From: a virus
Reading direction: 5' to 3' (one strand)
IMG/VR virus record: IMGVR_UViG_3300006810_000296
Span: 1-27,473 of that record
Length of the DNA: 27,473 bases
A program made the translations under genes and the position numbers. The stretch's first letter is position 1; each line of letters opens with the position of its first letter. The notes below the pieces were generated by a model that saw only the letters and a program-made list of their open reading frames with translations, was not told the DNA's origin and ran no database searches. Of the stretch, positions 1 through 6,152 are shown one piece after another.

Positions 1-13
1 AAGAGCGTGTGCG

Positions 14-307
14 TTAGGCTAGTCCCTTGCAGACTTTGCCAACGCACTCAGCTTCAATCTTCAGTGCTTGCTCCCAAGGTATGGATGGCAATTTTGGAAC
101 TTGCAAATCACGAAGCTTGTCTTCGACAACGGAGACAATCGTTCCCCAGAGCAGGTCAATTGCCCCAAGCGCGAGCATTTCAAGGAACGTGTTATCAATC
201 TCAGCGCGCACCCAGTCCTTGAACTCTTCAAGCTTGCCTTCAAGGCCGTCGACTCCCTGAGCCAGAGCCCAGCGAACTGCCATCGCGATCAAAAAATCTA
301 AGCTCAT
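14..307 (-). CDS. Hypothetical protein, 97 aa
   Basis: I do not recognise this protein. It starts in a 4-nt ATGA overlap with the stop of the upstream leftward gene (304-585), which supports both genes and the start. The N-terminal half is an amphipathic helical stretch rich in Leu, Ala, Glu and Lys. A more hydrophobic segment follows (LGAIDLLWGTIVSVV, about residues 46-60), then a Pro-containing tail with two Cys near the C-terminus. The hydrophobic stretch is short and broken by Asp, so it is not a clear membrane span. The gene is the second of a leftward pair that runs off towards the left edge. No function can be assigned. Confidence 0.65.
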   Translation of the reverse strand: MSLDFLIAMAVRWALAQGVDGLEGKLEEFKDWVRAEIDNTFLEMLALGAIDLLWGTIVSVVEDKLRDLQVPKLPSIPWEQALKIEAECVGKVCKGLA

Positions 308-585
308 TTCTTCACCGCATCGATGATGTCATAGGCAATGTCAATTCCAAGAGCGGTGACAAATTTTGCTTCTTCGCGGTCGAGGTCTGTAAGCTCACCA
401 GCGGCAGCGCCTGCATTTTCGATAGCAAGCTGCGCTTTCTGGACAAAAGCTTCATCGGTCAGAACTTTGGTCACAAGCGCGAAGAGGTCGTCGGTTCCGG
501 CTCCATCAGCCAAACGCTCAGCGGCAAACTTCACAATCTCACGAGCAAACGCACCAATCTCAGCGACTTCTTTGATTCCAGTCAT
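304..585 (-). CDS. Hypothetical small helical protein, 93 aa
   Basis: This is the first gene of the leftward pair. A good Shine-Dalgarno site (AGGAGA, reading leftward) lies 5-6 nt before the ATG. The product is almost entirely predicted helix, rich in Ala, Glu, Asp and Leu, with no membrane span or recognisable catalytic motif. It resembles in style the small Ala-rich accessory proteins common in phage late regions, but I cannot place it in a family. It is coupled to the following gene by an ATGA overlap. A GC-rich stem-loop at 607-630 lies between this gene and the divergent gene at 684. Confidence 0.7.
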   Translation of the reverse strand: MTGIKEVAEIGAFAREIVKFAAERLADGAGTDDLFALVTKVLTDEAFVQKAQLAIENAGAAAGELTDLDREEAKFVTALGIDIAYDIIDAVKK

Positions 586-606
586 TTCATTCTCCTGATT
601 TTTGAC

Positions 607-630
607 GGCCGAGGCCTCAACCGTTCGGCC
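607..630. promoter_or_regulatory. Inverted repeat between divergent genes
   Basis: GGCCGA (607-612) is followed by TCGGCC (625-630) with a 12-nt loop, in the 98-bp gap between a leftward gene (start 585) and a rightward gene (start 684). The repeat sits where divergent promoters or an operator would be expected. The neighbouring rightward gene encodes a small helix-turn-helix protein, so an operator is plausible. There is no T-run that would make it an intrinsic terminator. I found no convincing promoter pair in this gap. Confidence 0.35.
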
Positions 631-683
631 AGTTTACCAAAGAATGACTGCGGTGTAAGCTTTGCTGAAACGGAGGTAATGTT

Positions 684-932
684 TTGGCAAACACACGTAT
701 CATGGAGCAGGATTTCGAATTGCTCCAGATGAAGCTTTTGCAGGCTGCAAGAGTCCAGGCCGGAGGCAGATGGAGCGACCTTTGCCGGGAACTGCCAATC
801 TCGAGCAGTCATATGAGTCTGATTCGCAACGGCAAGAGCCGCGTTGGATCTGATATCCTGTGCAGGCTCCTCGAATACGTCGGAATCATGCCGACAGTAG
901 AGGCGATGATTGACGACAAGCTGGGGGTGTGA
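684..932 (+). CDS. Small helix-turn-helix DNA-binding protein, 82 aa
   Basis: The TTG start is chosen because GGAGG (672-676) lies about 7 nt before it; the nearby ATG at 679 is too close to the site and in another frame. Residues about 28-60 look like a Cro/XRE-type helix-turn-helix: a first helix (WSDLCREL), a turn (PISSS), a recognition helix (SHMSLIRNGKS) and a following helix. The short length suits a Cro-like phage regulator, or the antitoxin-like half of a gene pair. The downstream gene starts in a TGATG overlap, so the two are probably translated together. The family call rests on pattern only. Confidence 0.65.
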   Translation: MANTRIMEQDFELLQMKLLQAARVQAGGRWSDLCRELPISSSHMSLIRNGKSRVGSDILCRLLEYVGIMPTVEAMIDDKLGV

Positions 933-1447
933 TGCAAATCCGAATCAAGACGCGATGGGACAGCGCGAACCCTGGCTTGACGGTTTTTCGTCTGAATCAA
1001 GGCAGGCTTTGCGAGAGGATGCAAATTCTTCTCATGCAAGCGTGTGTCGATCTCGGGCTCGAGGTCGGCAACGACCCGCGAACCTCACTCGACATTGAGA
1101 TTGATTTCCCGCTGGACCCAGACCGCAAGGCCCGTTCGCGCGGTGCGCTTCTGCACAGTCAACACGTTGACACGAAAACAGCGGAAGCCATTGCGCATGA
1201 GATGAACAAATGGGGGCTTCAGTCTTCAGTGAGCTGGCACGAGTTCGCAGCGAAGGAGTGCGATTGGCTCAATCATTCTCTGCGGATTGTGCCTTTTTTC
1301 TTGGACGGGTTGGACGGGCATGTTTGCTATGCACGGCTGGAAAGCTTGGCTTACCGGATTGCTGAGAGCTTGCGTCAAAATCTTGGTCCTTCTGCTCGTC
1401 ACCAGATGATGCACGAGATTCCCCGGAAGGGGCGATCTGCTCAGTGA
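932..1447 (+). CDS. Hypothetical protein, 171 aa
   Basis: I do not recognise this protein. It begins at ATG 932, overlapping the stop of the helix-turn-helix gene by one base (TGATG); a GTG three bases earlier is an alternative start. The central part has several His, Cys and Trp residues (LLHSQHVDTKTAEAIAHEM; SWHEFAAKECDWLNHSL). The C-terminal 60 residues contain an amphipathic helix and a basic end. The last 179 nt lie antisense to the convergent gene at 1269-1622, so one of the two C-termini may be only loosely constrained. Coupling to a small DNA-binding protein suggests a two-gene unit, but a toxin-antitoxin role is not shown. Confidence 0.55.
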   Translation: MQIRIKTRWDSANPGLTVFRLNQGRLCERMQILLMQACVDLGLEVGNDPRTSLDIEIDFPLDPDRKARSRGALLHSQHVDTKTAEAIAHEMNKWGLQSSVSWHEFAAKECDWLNHSLRIVPFFLDGLDGHVCYARLESLAYRIAESLRQNLGPSARHQMMHEIPRKGRSAQ

Positions 1448-1622
1448 TGCCTAAATCTCTGTGGTGCCTTTTTAGCAATTCGCCAATGCCTGGACCCCAG
1501 GAGACAAGTTCTTCGAATACGTCCTTTGGATCTGCCATCTGGCGGGTGAGTGCATCGAGCTTAGAATAAATTGCGCGCGCTTTGTCTTCGATTGTCTGAT
1601 TTACCAGTCCCTGTAGGTCCAT
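1269..1622 (-). CDS. Hypothetical protein with disordered C-terminus, 117 aa
   Basis: This is the third gene of a leftward set. GGAG lies about 6 nt before the ATG. Residues 1-58 are predicted helical and well behaved (DKARAIYSKLDALTRQM, FEELVSWGPGIGELLK). Residues 60-117 are Ser, Gln, Asp, Lys and Pro-rich and look disordered. The start overlaps the end of the upstream gene by 62 nt, which is long for this compact genome. The disordered tail lies antisense to the end of the rightward gene at 932. No function is assigned. Confidence 0.55.
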   Translation of the reverse strand: MDLQGLVNQTIEDKARAIYSKLDALTRQMADPKDVFEELVSWGPGIGELLKRHHRDLGITEQIAPSGESRASSGDEQKDQDFDASSQQSGKPSFPAVHSKHARPTRPRKKAQSAEND

Positions 1623-1863
1623 AAATGACTCCGATTCGGTAAATGATATGAGGGTGAATGTGGTGCTTTTCTATGAAGTTTCGCACTTTGTCCGCGAAGA
1701 GATAGCCGCGTTTTTCGTCGGTGGGCCAGCAAGATTTGGGGGCTTCCCTGTCTGCAACTAGTCCTCGCTTCATGCCGCGAAGGAAGTTGTCCGCACGTGC
1801 AGCAGTCCAGCCCTTTTGAGGCTCGAACTCAAATTTCCCCACATATGGAATTGTGATGATCAC
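1561..1863 (-). CDS. Hypothetical protein ending in a P-loop-like motif, about 100 aa
   Basis: The preferred start is a GTG at 1863 in a 4-nt GTGA overlap with the stop of the 1860-2240 gene, with GGGA 9-10 nt upstream. A GTG at 1878 would add five residues. The first half has short beta-type segments (VIITIPYVGKFEFEP), then basic helices. The last 25 residues contain GVIYGPTGTGKS, a textbook Walker A sequence, just before the stop. That part is also read in another frame as the start of the next gene. No ATPase core follows the motif, so this is either a coincidence of overlapping frames or the remnant of a longer protein. Confidence 0.5.
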   Translation of the reverse strand: MIITIPYVGKFEFEPQKGWTAARADNFLRGMKRGLVADREAPKSCWPTDEKRGYLFADKVRNFIEKHHIHPHIIYRIGVIYGPTGTGKSDNRRQSARNLF

Positions 1864-2240
1864 TTTTCGAAATCCCACAGTTTCACATTTTCACTAGTGA
1901 CAGACACGCTATGCTGTGTCTTTTCGACGGTGCGCCGTTGTTTGCCTCCTTTGACGAATCCCAGGAGTGCTTTTGCGGCATCACATCTTACTTTATCCTC
2001 TTCAGTGCCGTTTGAGCAAATTTCTTTGAGGGTCGAAAGCGCCATGGAGATAGCCTCCGCCTCCAGGTGATTGTCAGTCGATTCATTGGCGTAGAACTCG
2101 GCCACCGCGTCGTGAATATGCTGCGGATCGTTCAATCCAGCCTTGCTTGCGGCAAGGTCTATCGTCTCACCGCGTGACAATCGGCGGTGAAAGTCCTCGA
2201 GCATCTGTTTGGGCAAACGTTTACTACCATTTTTCGCCAC
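1860..2240 (-). CDS. Possible terminase small subunit, 126 aa
   Basis: This protein has a GTG start, with GAGG about 11 nt upstream. Residues about 24-48 resemble the helix-turn-helix of small terminases (GETIDLAASKAGLNDPQHI). Residues about 64-98 give an amphipathic helical stretch (AISMALSTLKEI ... VRCDAAKALLGFVKGG) of the kind seen after that domain in many phage small terminases, which bind the packaging site and hand DNA to the large subunit. The length fits. The gene is leftward and back-to-back with the capsid gene, 52 nt away, and not beside the large terminase, which is unusual. An unrelated DNA-binding protein would look similar. Confidence 0.45.
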   Translation of the reverse strand: MAKNGSKRLPKQMLEDFHRRLSRGETIDLAASKAGLNDPQHIHDAVAEFYANESTDNHLEAEAISMALSTLKEICSNGTEEDKVRCDAAKALLGFVKGGKQRRTVEKTQHSVSVTSENVKLWDFEK

Positions 2241-2249
2241 GGCTACAAT
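2220..2249 (+). promoter_or_regulatory. Candidate sigma70-type promoter for capsid operon
   Basis: TTTACT (2220-2225) and TACAAT (2244-2249) are separated by 18 bp, matching 4 and 5 of 6 consensus bases. The predicted start lies near 2256, leaving a leader of about 36 nt before the capsid gene's AAGGA site and ATG at 2293. The promoter overlaps the start of the divergent leftward gene. Just downstream, AATTTCCT (2247-2254) can pair with AGGAATT (2281-2287) with one bulged base. Transcripts from this promoter would largely lack the first arm. Confidence 0.35.
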
Positions 2250-2292
2250 TTCCTCAGCAGTTTATTCAACGATAGCACAAAGGAATTAAAAA

Positions 2293-3573
2293 ATGGCAGG
2301 AGCATCAGTATCCGACGTTTACTCATTCGGAGCAGCCAAAGAGCTTTATTCTGACGACCGCGAATATCAATTGAACATCGCAAGCACCTTGTACAAGTAC
2401 ATCAACAAGGACAGCGGCCGTATCACGCTGGACGGAAACTACTTCAACATCGACTGCGAATTTCAGCGAAACGAGTCATATGCAGCAATCAATGACAGTG
2501 AGCCCCTTCCTCTCGCGGGTATTCCCAAGGACGTTTTTGCAAAGTATCGTTCCAAGAACCACTACGCAACAATCGAGATGACCACCAAGGCGGCGACTCG
2601 CGGTCATTCTGGTGGCCTTGTAGGTGGGAAATACCAGGACCGATTGGTCAAAGGCACTCTCCTGACCTTCATCTCCAACATCAACTTCGACTTGTACGGC
2701 AATGGACGCGGAAAACGAGCTGTCATCTCCAGCGCAACAGGCGGAGCCTCTAGCTTTGTCGTCGACTCAGCCGCTCGCATTCGTCCTGGAATGATTTTCG
2801 ATTGGTACGACAGCTCCCTTGCAACTCTTCGTGGCTCGATTCAAATCGGCGTGAAGGGCGTGGACCGAATGAGCCGAACTGTCTATGTCGATGGAACTTA
2901 TGGATCTGCCGCAGTTCCAGCGGGCGCGACAGCTGACGACGTTCTTGTCGTTAAAGGCTCACTCGACGCTGGAGAGCCTTCTGATGGTCGACACCTTGCA
3001 GGTCTGGAGCGAATCACAGACAACACCGTCTCCCTGGGTGAAATCAACCCCTCAACTTATGCTGAGTGGCAATCTGTGAATCAGAACCTGTCTAACGGTT
3101 CAATCACACAGCAGGCTCTTCAGATTCAGTTCGATTCGATGCACGACATCGCGGGATACTATCCTGACCGTTGCGCGTTCAACACGGCACAGAAGAGAAG
3201 CTACCTTTCTCAGTTCCTCAACCAACGTCGGTTCACATCGAACAGCTTCGACACAGGCGCAAGCTCACTGACTTTCGACCCGCTCAAAATGGGAGTGGAC
3301 GAAAAGAATCAGAGGCCTGGCGACATGATCATGATCGAAGACAAGGACTGCGATCCAGACGTTTGGTACTTCTGGTGCAATGAGCATCTTATTCTCGGCG
3401 AAGACTACTACGGACAACCAGCAATGGCGGACGAAGATGGTTCTGACTTCCGTTTCCGTCAGGGATTCGACAGTCTGCAAGGCTTCTACCGCTACTGGAC
3501 AAACACAGTGGTCGACAAGCGAAACTGCATCGGAAAAATCTACAACCTCGCAATCCCAAGCGGTGTACTCTAA
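2293..3573 (+). CDS. Major capsid protein, HK97-fold type, 426 aa
   Basis: This is the main shell protein of the phage head. The length, acidic N-terminus, a long central beta-rich region and a segment NGRGKRAVI (about residues 136-145) followed by beta hairpins fit HK97-fold capsid proteins of podoviruses. The C-terminal third carries aromatic and acidic strands (DPDVWYFWCNEHLILG, FRYWTNTVVDKRNCIGKIYN). A strong AAGGA site lies 8 nt upstream of the ATG. It is the first gene of the long rightward block and follows a candidate promoter, as expected for a highly expressed product. The family placement is by overall pattern; I am fairly sure of the capsid role because no other gene in the block fits it better. 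Confidence 0.85.
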   Translation: MAGASVSDVYSFGAAKELYSDDREYQLNIASTLYKYINKDSGRITLDGNYFNIDCEFQRNESYAAINDSEPLPLAGIPKDVFAKYRSKNHYATIEMTTKAATRGHSGGLVGGKYQDRLVKGTLLTFISNINFDLYGNGRGKRAVISSATGGASSFVVDSAARIRPGMIFDWYDSSLATLRGSIQIGVKGVDRMSRTVYVDGTYGSAAVPAGATADDVLVVKGSLDAGEPSDGRHLAGLERITDNTVSLGEINPSTYAEWQSVNQNLSNGSITQQALQIQFDSMHDIAGYYPDRCAFNTAQKRSYLSQFLNQRRFTSNSFDTGASSLTFDPLKMGVDEKNQRPGDMIMIEDKDCDPDVWYFWCNEHLILGEDYYGQPAMADEDGSDFRFRQGFDSLQGFYRYWTNTVVDKRNCIGKIYNLAIPSGVL

Positions 3574-3597
3574 GAGTGCGCCACGGGAGGGCATGAG

Positions 3598-3903
3598 ATG
3601 GAAGATTTTCAGTCACAGATAGAGCAGGCAATCAGGGCTCGCATTCTGGAGGAAATCAAAGCCGACAGACAAGCCCAGATCATCAACAACGTCTACGGCG
3701 GTGGGGCGCAATCCCCGCAGTCTGGCGGTTCTTCTGTTCGTGAGGCGATGGCGCAGTTTGACCCGAAGGACTACAATTACTTTGTAGACATCACTCGGGA
3801 AGACGTTCTGAATCCAGAGGGCGAGAAGATGGGCTGGAAAAAGCGCGTCAAACGCTACGCTGACCCGAAAGAACAGATGATTGAGGAGCTTTTCGGACAA
3901 TGA
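3598..3903 (+). CDS. Hypothetical small head-region protein, 101 aa
   Basis: The gene starts 24 nt after the capsid gene with GGGAGGG (3585-3591) six nt before the ATG. The N-terminus is a charged helix (IEQAIRARILEEIKADRQA), then a Gly/Ser linker, then an aromatic-acidic segment (FDPKDYNYFVDITRED). The C-terminus is basic, then acidic. There is no membrane span. It overlaps the next gene by 4 nt. Its place right after the capsid gene suggests a head accessory role, but I do not recognise the family. Confidence 0.7.
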   Translation: MEDFQSQIEQAIRARILEEIKADRQAQIINNVYGGGAQSPQSGGSSVREAMAQFDPKDYNYFVDITREDVLNPEGEKMGWKKRVKRYADPKEQMIEELFGQ

Positions 3904-4148
3904 GCATCAAAGAGAGCATGGGCGAGCAGACACCAGGCGGTGAACGAAGACAAATCACCTTCGAGGAGTTCATGCGTGCTGTTCTCAATGACATTGACCC
4001 GGCAAAGTATGCAGGCGAGGGGTGGTTTTCGACTGAGGAGTATGCGAGGCCCGAGGATATCCGCAACCCGTGGACCAGAGGCGAAGTGATGCGCGAAGGC
4101 GACTACTATCCAGGCCCTGATTTGATGCGAAAAATGAGAAACTACTAA
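3900..4148 (+). CDS. Hypothetical small acidic protein, 82 aa
   Basis: The start lies in an ATGA overlap with the preceding gene. The product is short, charged and rich in Trp, Tyr, Glu and Arg (EGWFSTEEYARPEDIRNPW), with no transmembrane stretch. It shares the aromatic-acidic style of the preceding protein, FDPKDYNYF there and IDPAKYAGEGWF here. The two may therefore bind the same partner or be distant relatives. Function unknown. Confidence 0.7.
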   Translation: MSIKESMGEQTPGGERRQITFEEFMRAVLNDIDPAKYAGEGWFSTEEYARPEDIRNPWTRGEVMREGDYYPGPDLMRKMRNY

Positions 4149-4159
4149 GGAGAATTGAA

Positions 4160-4480
4160 ATGGCAGGAATGGCGGCACTTAAGCAACTTCTTTCAAAGGG
4201 CGGAGACGAAGGCAAAGCGCTTTTGCAGGCTCTCGGATCCAAGGCTGATGACATGGGCGCAGGGCTTAAAGGCTTGGGCGCAGACGCAAAGCGAGCCGGT
4301 GAAAAAGGCTTGTTCGCTCTCGATCAGCAACTCGGAAAAGTCCCAGGCATGGCAGCCAAGCAGGACCCGCTCGCAATGACTGATGCATTCGCAGACCCAC
4401 GCAAGCGCAATGCGCTTCTTGCTGCTCTTGGCCTTGGTGGTGCTGGCGCAGGATTGGCCTACGGACTGGACGAGGACTAA
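4160..4480 (+). CDS. Small protein with glycine-rich C-terminal segment, 106 aa
   Basis: A strong AAGGAG site lies about 7 nt before the ATG. Residues 1-75 are Ala, Gly, Lys and Asp-rich helices (LLSKGGDEGKALLQALG). Residues about 87-102 form a hydrophobic glycine-zipper-like segment (ALLAALGLGGAGAGLAYGL) near the C-terminus, which could insert in a membrane. It sits with another glycine-zipper gene (4485) between the capsid and scaffold genes. A virion-borne membrane-active protein is plausible; no family is recognised. Confidence 0.7.
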   Translation: MAGMAALKQLLSKGGDEGKALLQALGSKADDMGAGLKGLGADAKRAGEKGLFALDQQLGKVPGMAAKQDPLAMTDAFADPRKRNALLAALGLGGAGAGLAYGLDED

Positions 4481-4484
4481 GAAA

Positions 4485-5027
4485 ATGGATCGGACTCAGG
4501 AAGAACGGCTCCGAGATTTGGCCCTTTCAGGCGGCATTGGCGGCGCACTCGTAGGAGGCGCAGCCGGTCTTTTGAGTCCCAAGATTACGAAGTTTTCGCA
4601 ACTTCTAAAGCCAGCTTTGACCGGCGGCGCCACATTTGGCGGAGTTGCAGCCGGTTCGGGATACATCGGTGACGAAATGCTGGGCGACCCTGAACAGGGT
4701 GAATCTAACCCCTACACGAAACGAACCGGACTGGGTGGTCTCGCAGTTGGTGGAGCTGGCGGAGGTCTCGCAGGTGCGCTCGTCGGAAGCGGAATCGCGA
4801 ACAAGGCCGCTCCAAAGGTGCTTGGTGATTCGTTTCTAGCCCGTAAAGCAATGGATTTTGTGGGCAAAGGCGGATTGTCAAAAGCAGGGAAGCTTGGCGC
4901 GATTGGCGCGCTTCTTGGTGCAGGGGCTAGCGGATTCATCGCAGCCGATGAGGGAATGCAGATGGATATGATCGAGAACGAGCGCAGGCGCAAACTCCTG
5001 GAGGATCTTGGCTATGGGAATCGTTGA
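4485..5027 (+). CDS. Glycine-zipper membrane-type protein, 180 aa
   Basis: ATG 4485, four nt after the previous stop, is preferred over an in-frame ATG at 4383 because the longer form would sit inside the upstream gene. Three Gly/Ala segments of 18-25 residues with GxxxG spacing (SGGIGGALVGGAAGLL; LGGLAVGGAGGGLAGALVG; LGAIGALLGAGASGFIAA) alternate with short charged linkers. Such repeats pack as membrane helices and occur in phage proteins that act during DNA entry and in small membrane proteins. The C-terminus is charged. The role is inferred only from composition and position between the capsid and scaffold genes. Confidence 0.7.
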   Translation: MDRTQEERLRDLALSGGIGGALVGGAAGLLSPKITKFSQLLKPALTGGATFGGVAAGSGYIGDEMLGDPEQGESNPYTKRTGLGGLAVGGAGGGLAGALVGSGIANKAAPKVLGDSFLARKAMDFVGKGGLSKAGKLGAIGALLGAGASGFIAADEGMQMDMIENERRRKLLEDLGYGNR

Positions 5028-5298
5028 ACAGATGATTCTAGCAGAGCGCAGCCTGGACGAGGGCGATATCGAGCGCCAATTGAACAATGTTATCGACCGT
5101 GGTTTAGAAACCTACATCCGCTTTATCGCGGCCAAAGGTCTTGCGGGTCAGTTTCTGGGTCTTGACACTCCCGTAGGGCAGGTCTCAGGAGTGCCTCTTG
5201 CCTCTGAATCTGTTCAGGGCGGCACTATAGAAAGTCTGTTTTCCGGTGGAGCGAAAACTTTGCTTGACGTACTGGCAAGGGGAAGACTTCCCTTTTGA
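5014..5298 (+). CDS. Hypothetical protein, 94 aa
   Basis: The ATG at 5014 is chosen because GGAGG (5000-5004) is 9 nt upstream; a TTG at 5008 is closer and less likely. It overlaps the previous gene by 14 nt. The N-terminal part is an acidic helix (AERSLDEGDIERQLNNVIDRG) and the middle is hydrophobic (YIRFIAAKGLAGQFLGL). No domain is recognised. After its stop comes a 38-nt untranslated gap holding a hairpin over the next gene's ribosome site. Confidence 0.65.
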   Translation: MGIVEQMILAERSLDEGDIERQLNNVIDRGLETYIRFIAAKGLAGQFLGLDTPVGQVSGVPLASESVQGGTIESLFSGGAKTLLDVLARGRLPF

Positions 5299-5304
5299 TT
5301 GAGT

Positions 5305-5334
5305 GATACTCTTTGGGCAAAAAGGGAGAGTATC
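5305..5334 (+). promoter_or_regulatory. RNA hairpin burying the scaffold-gene ribosome site
   Basis: GATACTCT (5305-5312) and AGAGTATC (5327-5334) are a perfect 8-bp inverted repeat. Two inner and one outer U-G pairs can extend it to about 11 pairs around a 10-nt loop. The Shine-Dalgarno GGGAGAG (5324-5330) lies mostly in the 3' arm, 6 nt before ATG 5337. The element lies between the stop at 5298 and the next start, so upstream ribosomes do not unfold it by translating through. No T-run follows, so it is not an intrinsic terminator. Confidence 0.6.
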
Positions 5335-5336
5335 GA

Positions 5337-6152
5337 ATGACCGACGCAGGACACGGCGAAACCAGCCAACAAGAAGCACCAGGCCAACAATCAGCAAACC
5401 AGGGAAATCAGCAGGAACTCGCACAACAAGAGCAGTTCTTGCAAGCTCTCAATGCGAAGTTTGCCGAGTATGACCAAAAGCTAGCTGGGGACAACGAAGA
5501 CAAAGAGACTCTGCAAAAGCTGAAACAGGCCTTCGGGAAGCAAGAAGAGCCGAAACAGAATCAAAAGTGGATCGACAAGCACCTCAGTACAATCCTTGAG
5601 GCCAGGCAAAAGGGGCAGCAAATGCCCATCACTGAGGACTTGGTTGTTGAGTTGCAAAAGCAGATGGACGAAACAAGCCAACTGAAGGCCGACCTTCTAA
5701 AAGCGCAGCAGGCCCTCCAGCGGATGCAGAATCCAGAAACGTGGCAGGACAATCAGATCTACTCTGATATGGACAACACCCTTTCGGGCGTTCTAGAAAA
5801 AGTCTACGGCCAGGAACACCCGCAGATGCATCAGCACGTCTCAGGGATGATTGCTGACAGGCTAAAGCAAGTGCGCAGTCAGGCTCCCGACGTGTGGTCG
5901 AAGATTCGCAATGACAAGACTCTCCAGCGCAAAATTGTCATGAAAGCAGTCGCCGATATCGTCCCGCCGCAGGCCATGCAAATGATGCGCCAGCAACACG
6001 AGGAGAATCAGCCGATCACACCCGAGCTTCTGAATCAAGCTTGGGAGGAGACCAGGCAAATCGAAGACCCCGAGCTGCGAGCAAAAGCAAAGGAGCTTTT
6101 AAGGCAGAAGCTTTTCAGTATGCGCTCACCCGTGAGGGCTCGCGGTGCTTGA
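5337..6152 (+). CDS. Probable capsid scaffolding protein, 271 aa
   Basis: A scaffold directs capsid shell assembly and then leaves. This protein has the usual profile: a very hydrophilic, Gln, Glu and Lys-rich chain that is almost wholly helical, with no Cys and few aromatics. It has a disordered N-terminus (residues 1-35) and long coiled-coil-like stretches (about 35-145), and ends in a basic C-terminus (LRQKLFSMRSPVRARG), as in scaffolds that bind capsid subunits through a basic tail. ATG 5337 is preferred over an in-frame TTG at 5313 that lies inside the upstream hairpin. It ends overlapping the large terminase start by 8 nt. An internal virion protein is the main alternative. Confidence 0.6.
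   Translation: MTDAGHGETSQQEAPGQQSANQGNQQELAQQEQFLQALNAKFAEYDQKLAGDNEDKETLQKLKQAFGKQEEPKQNQKWIDKHLSTILEARQKGQQMPITEDLVVELQKQMDETSQLKADLLKAQQALQRMQNPETWQDNQIYSDMDNTLSGVLEKVYGQEHPQMHQHVSGMIADRLKQVRSQAPDVWSKIRNDKTLQRKIVMKAVADIVPPQAMQMMRQQHEENQPITPELLNQAWEETRQIEDPELRAKAKELLRQKLFSMRSPVRARGA

Noticed and set aside
4383-4484. Upstream extension of the 4485 gene with a signal-like hydrophobic stretch
   Set aside because: The hydrophobic run comes from out-of-frame reading of the previous gene's Ala/Gly segment; the ATG at 4485 is right after the previous stop.
4994-5004. CTCC-T-GGAG palindrome at the ribosome site of 5014
   Set aside because: A one-base loop cannot form a hairpin, and it is within translated sequence.
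5313-5336. TTG start eight codons upstream of the scaffold candidate
   Set aside because: It lies inside the hairpin and has no ribosome site, while ATG 5337 has GGGAGAG at good spacing.
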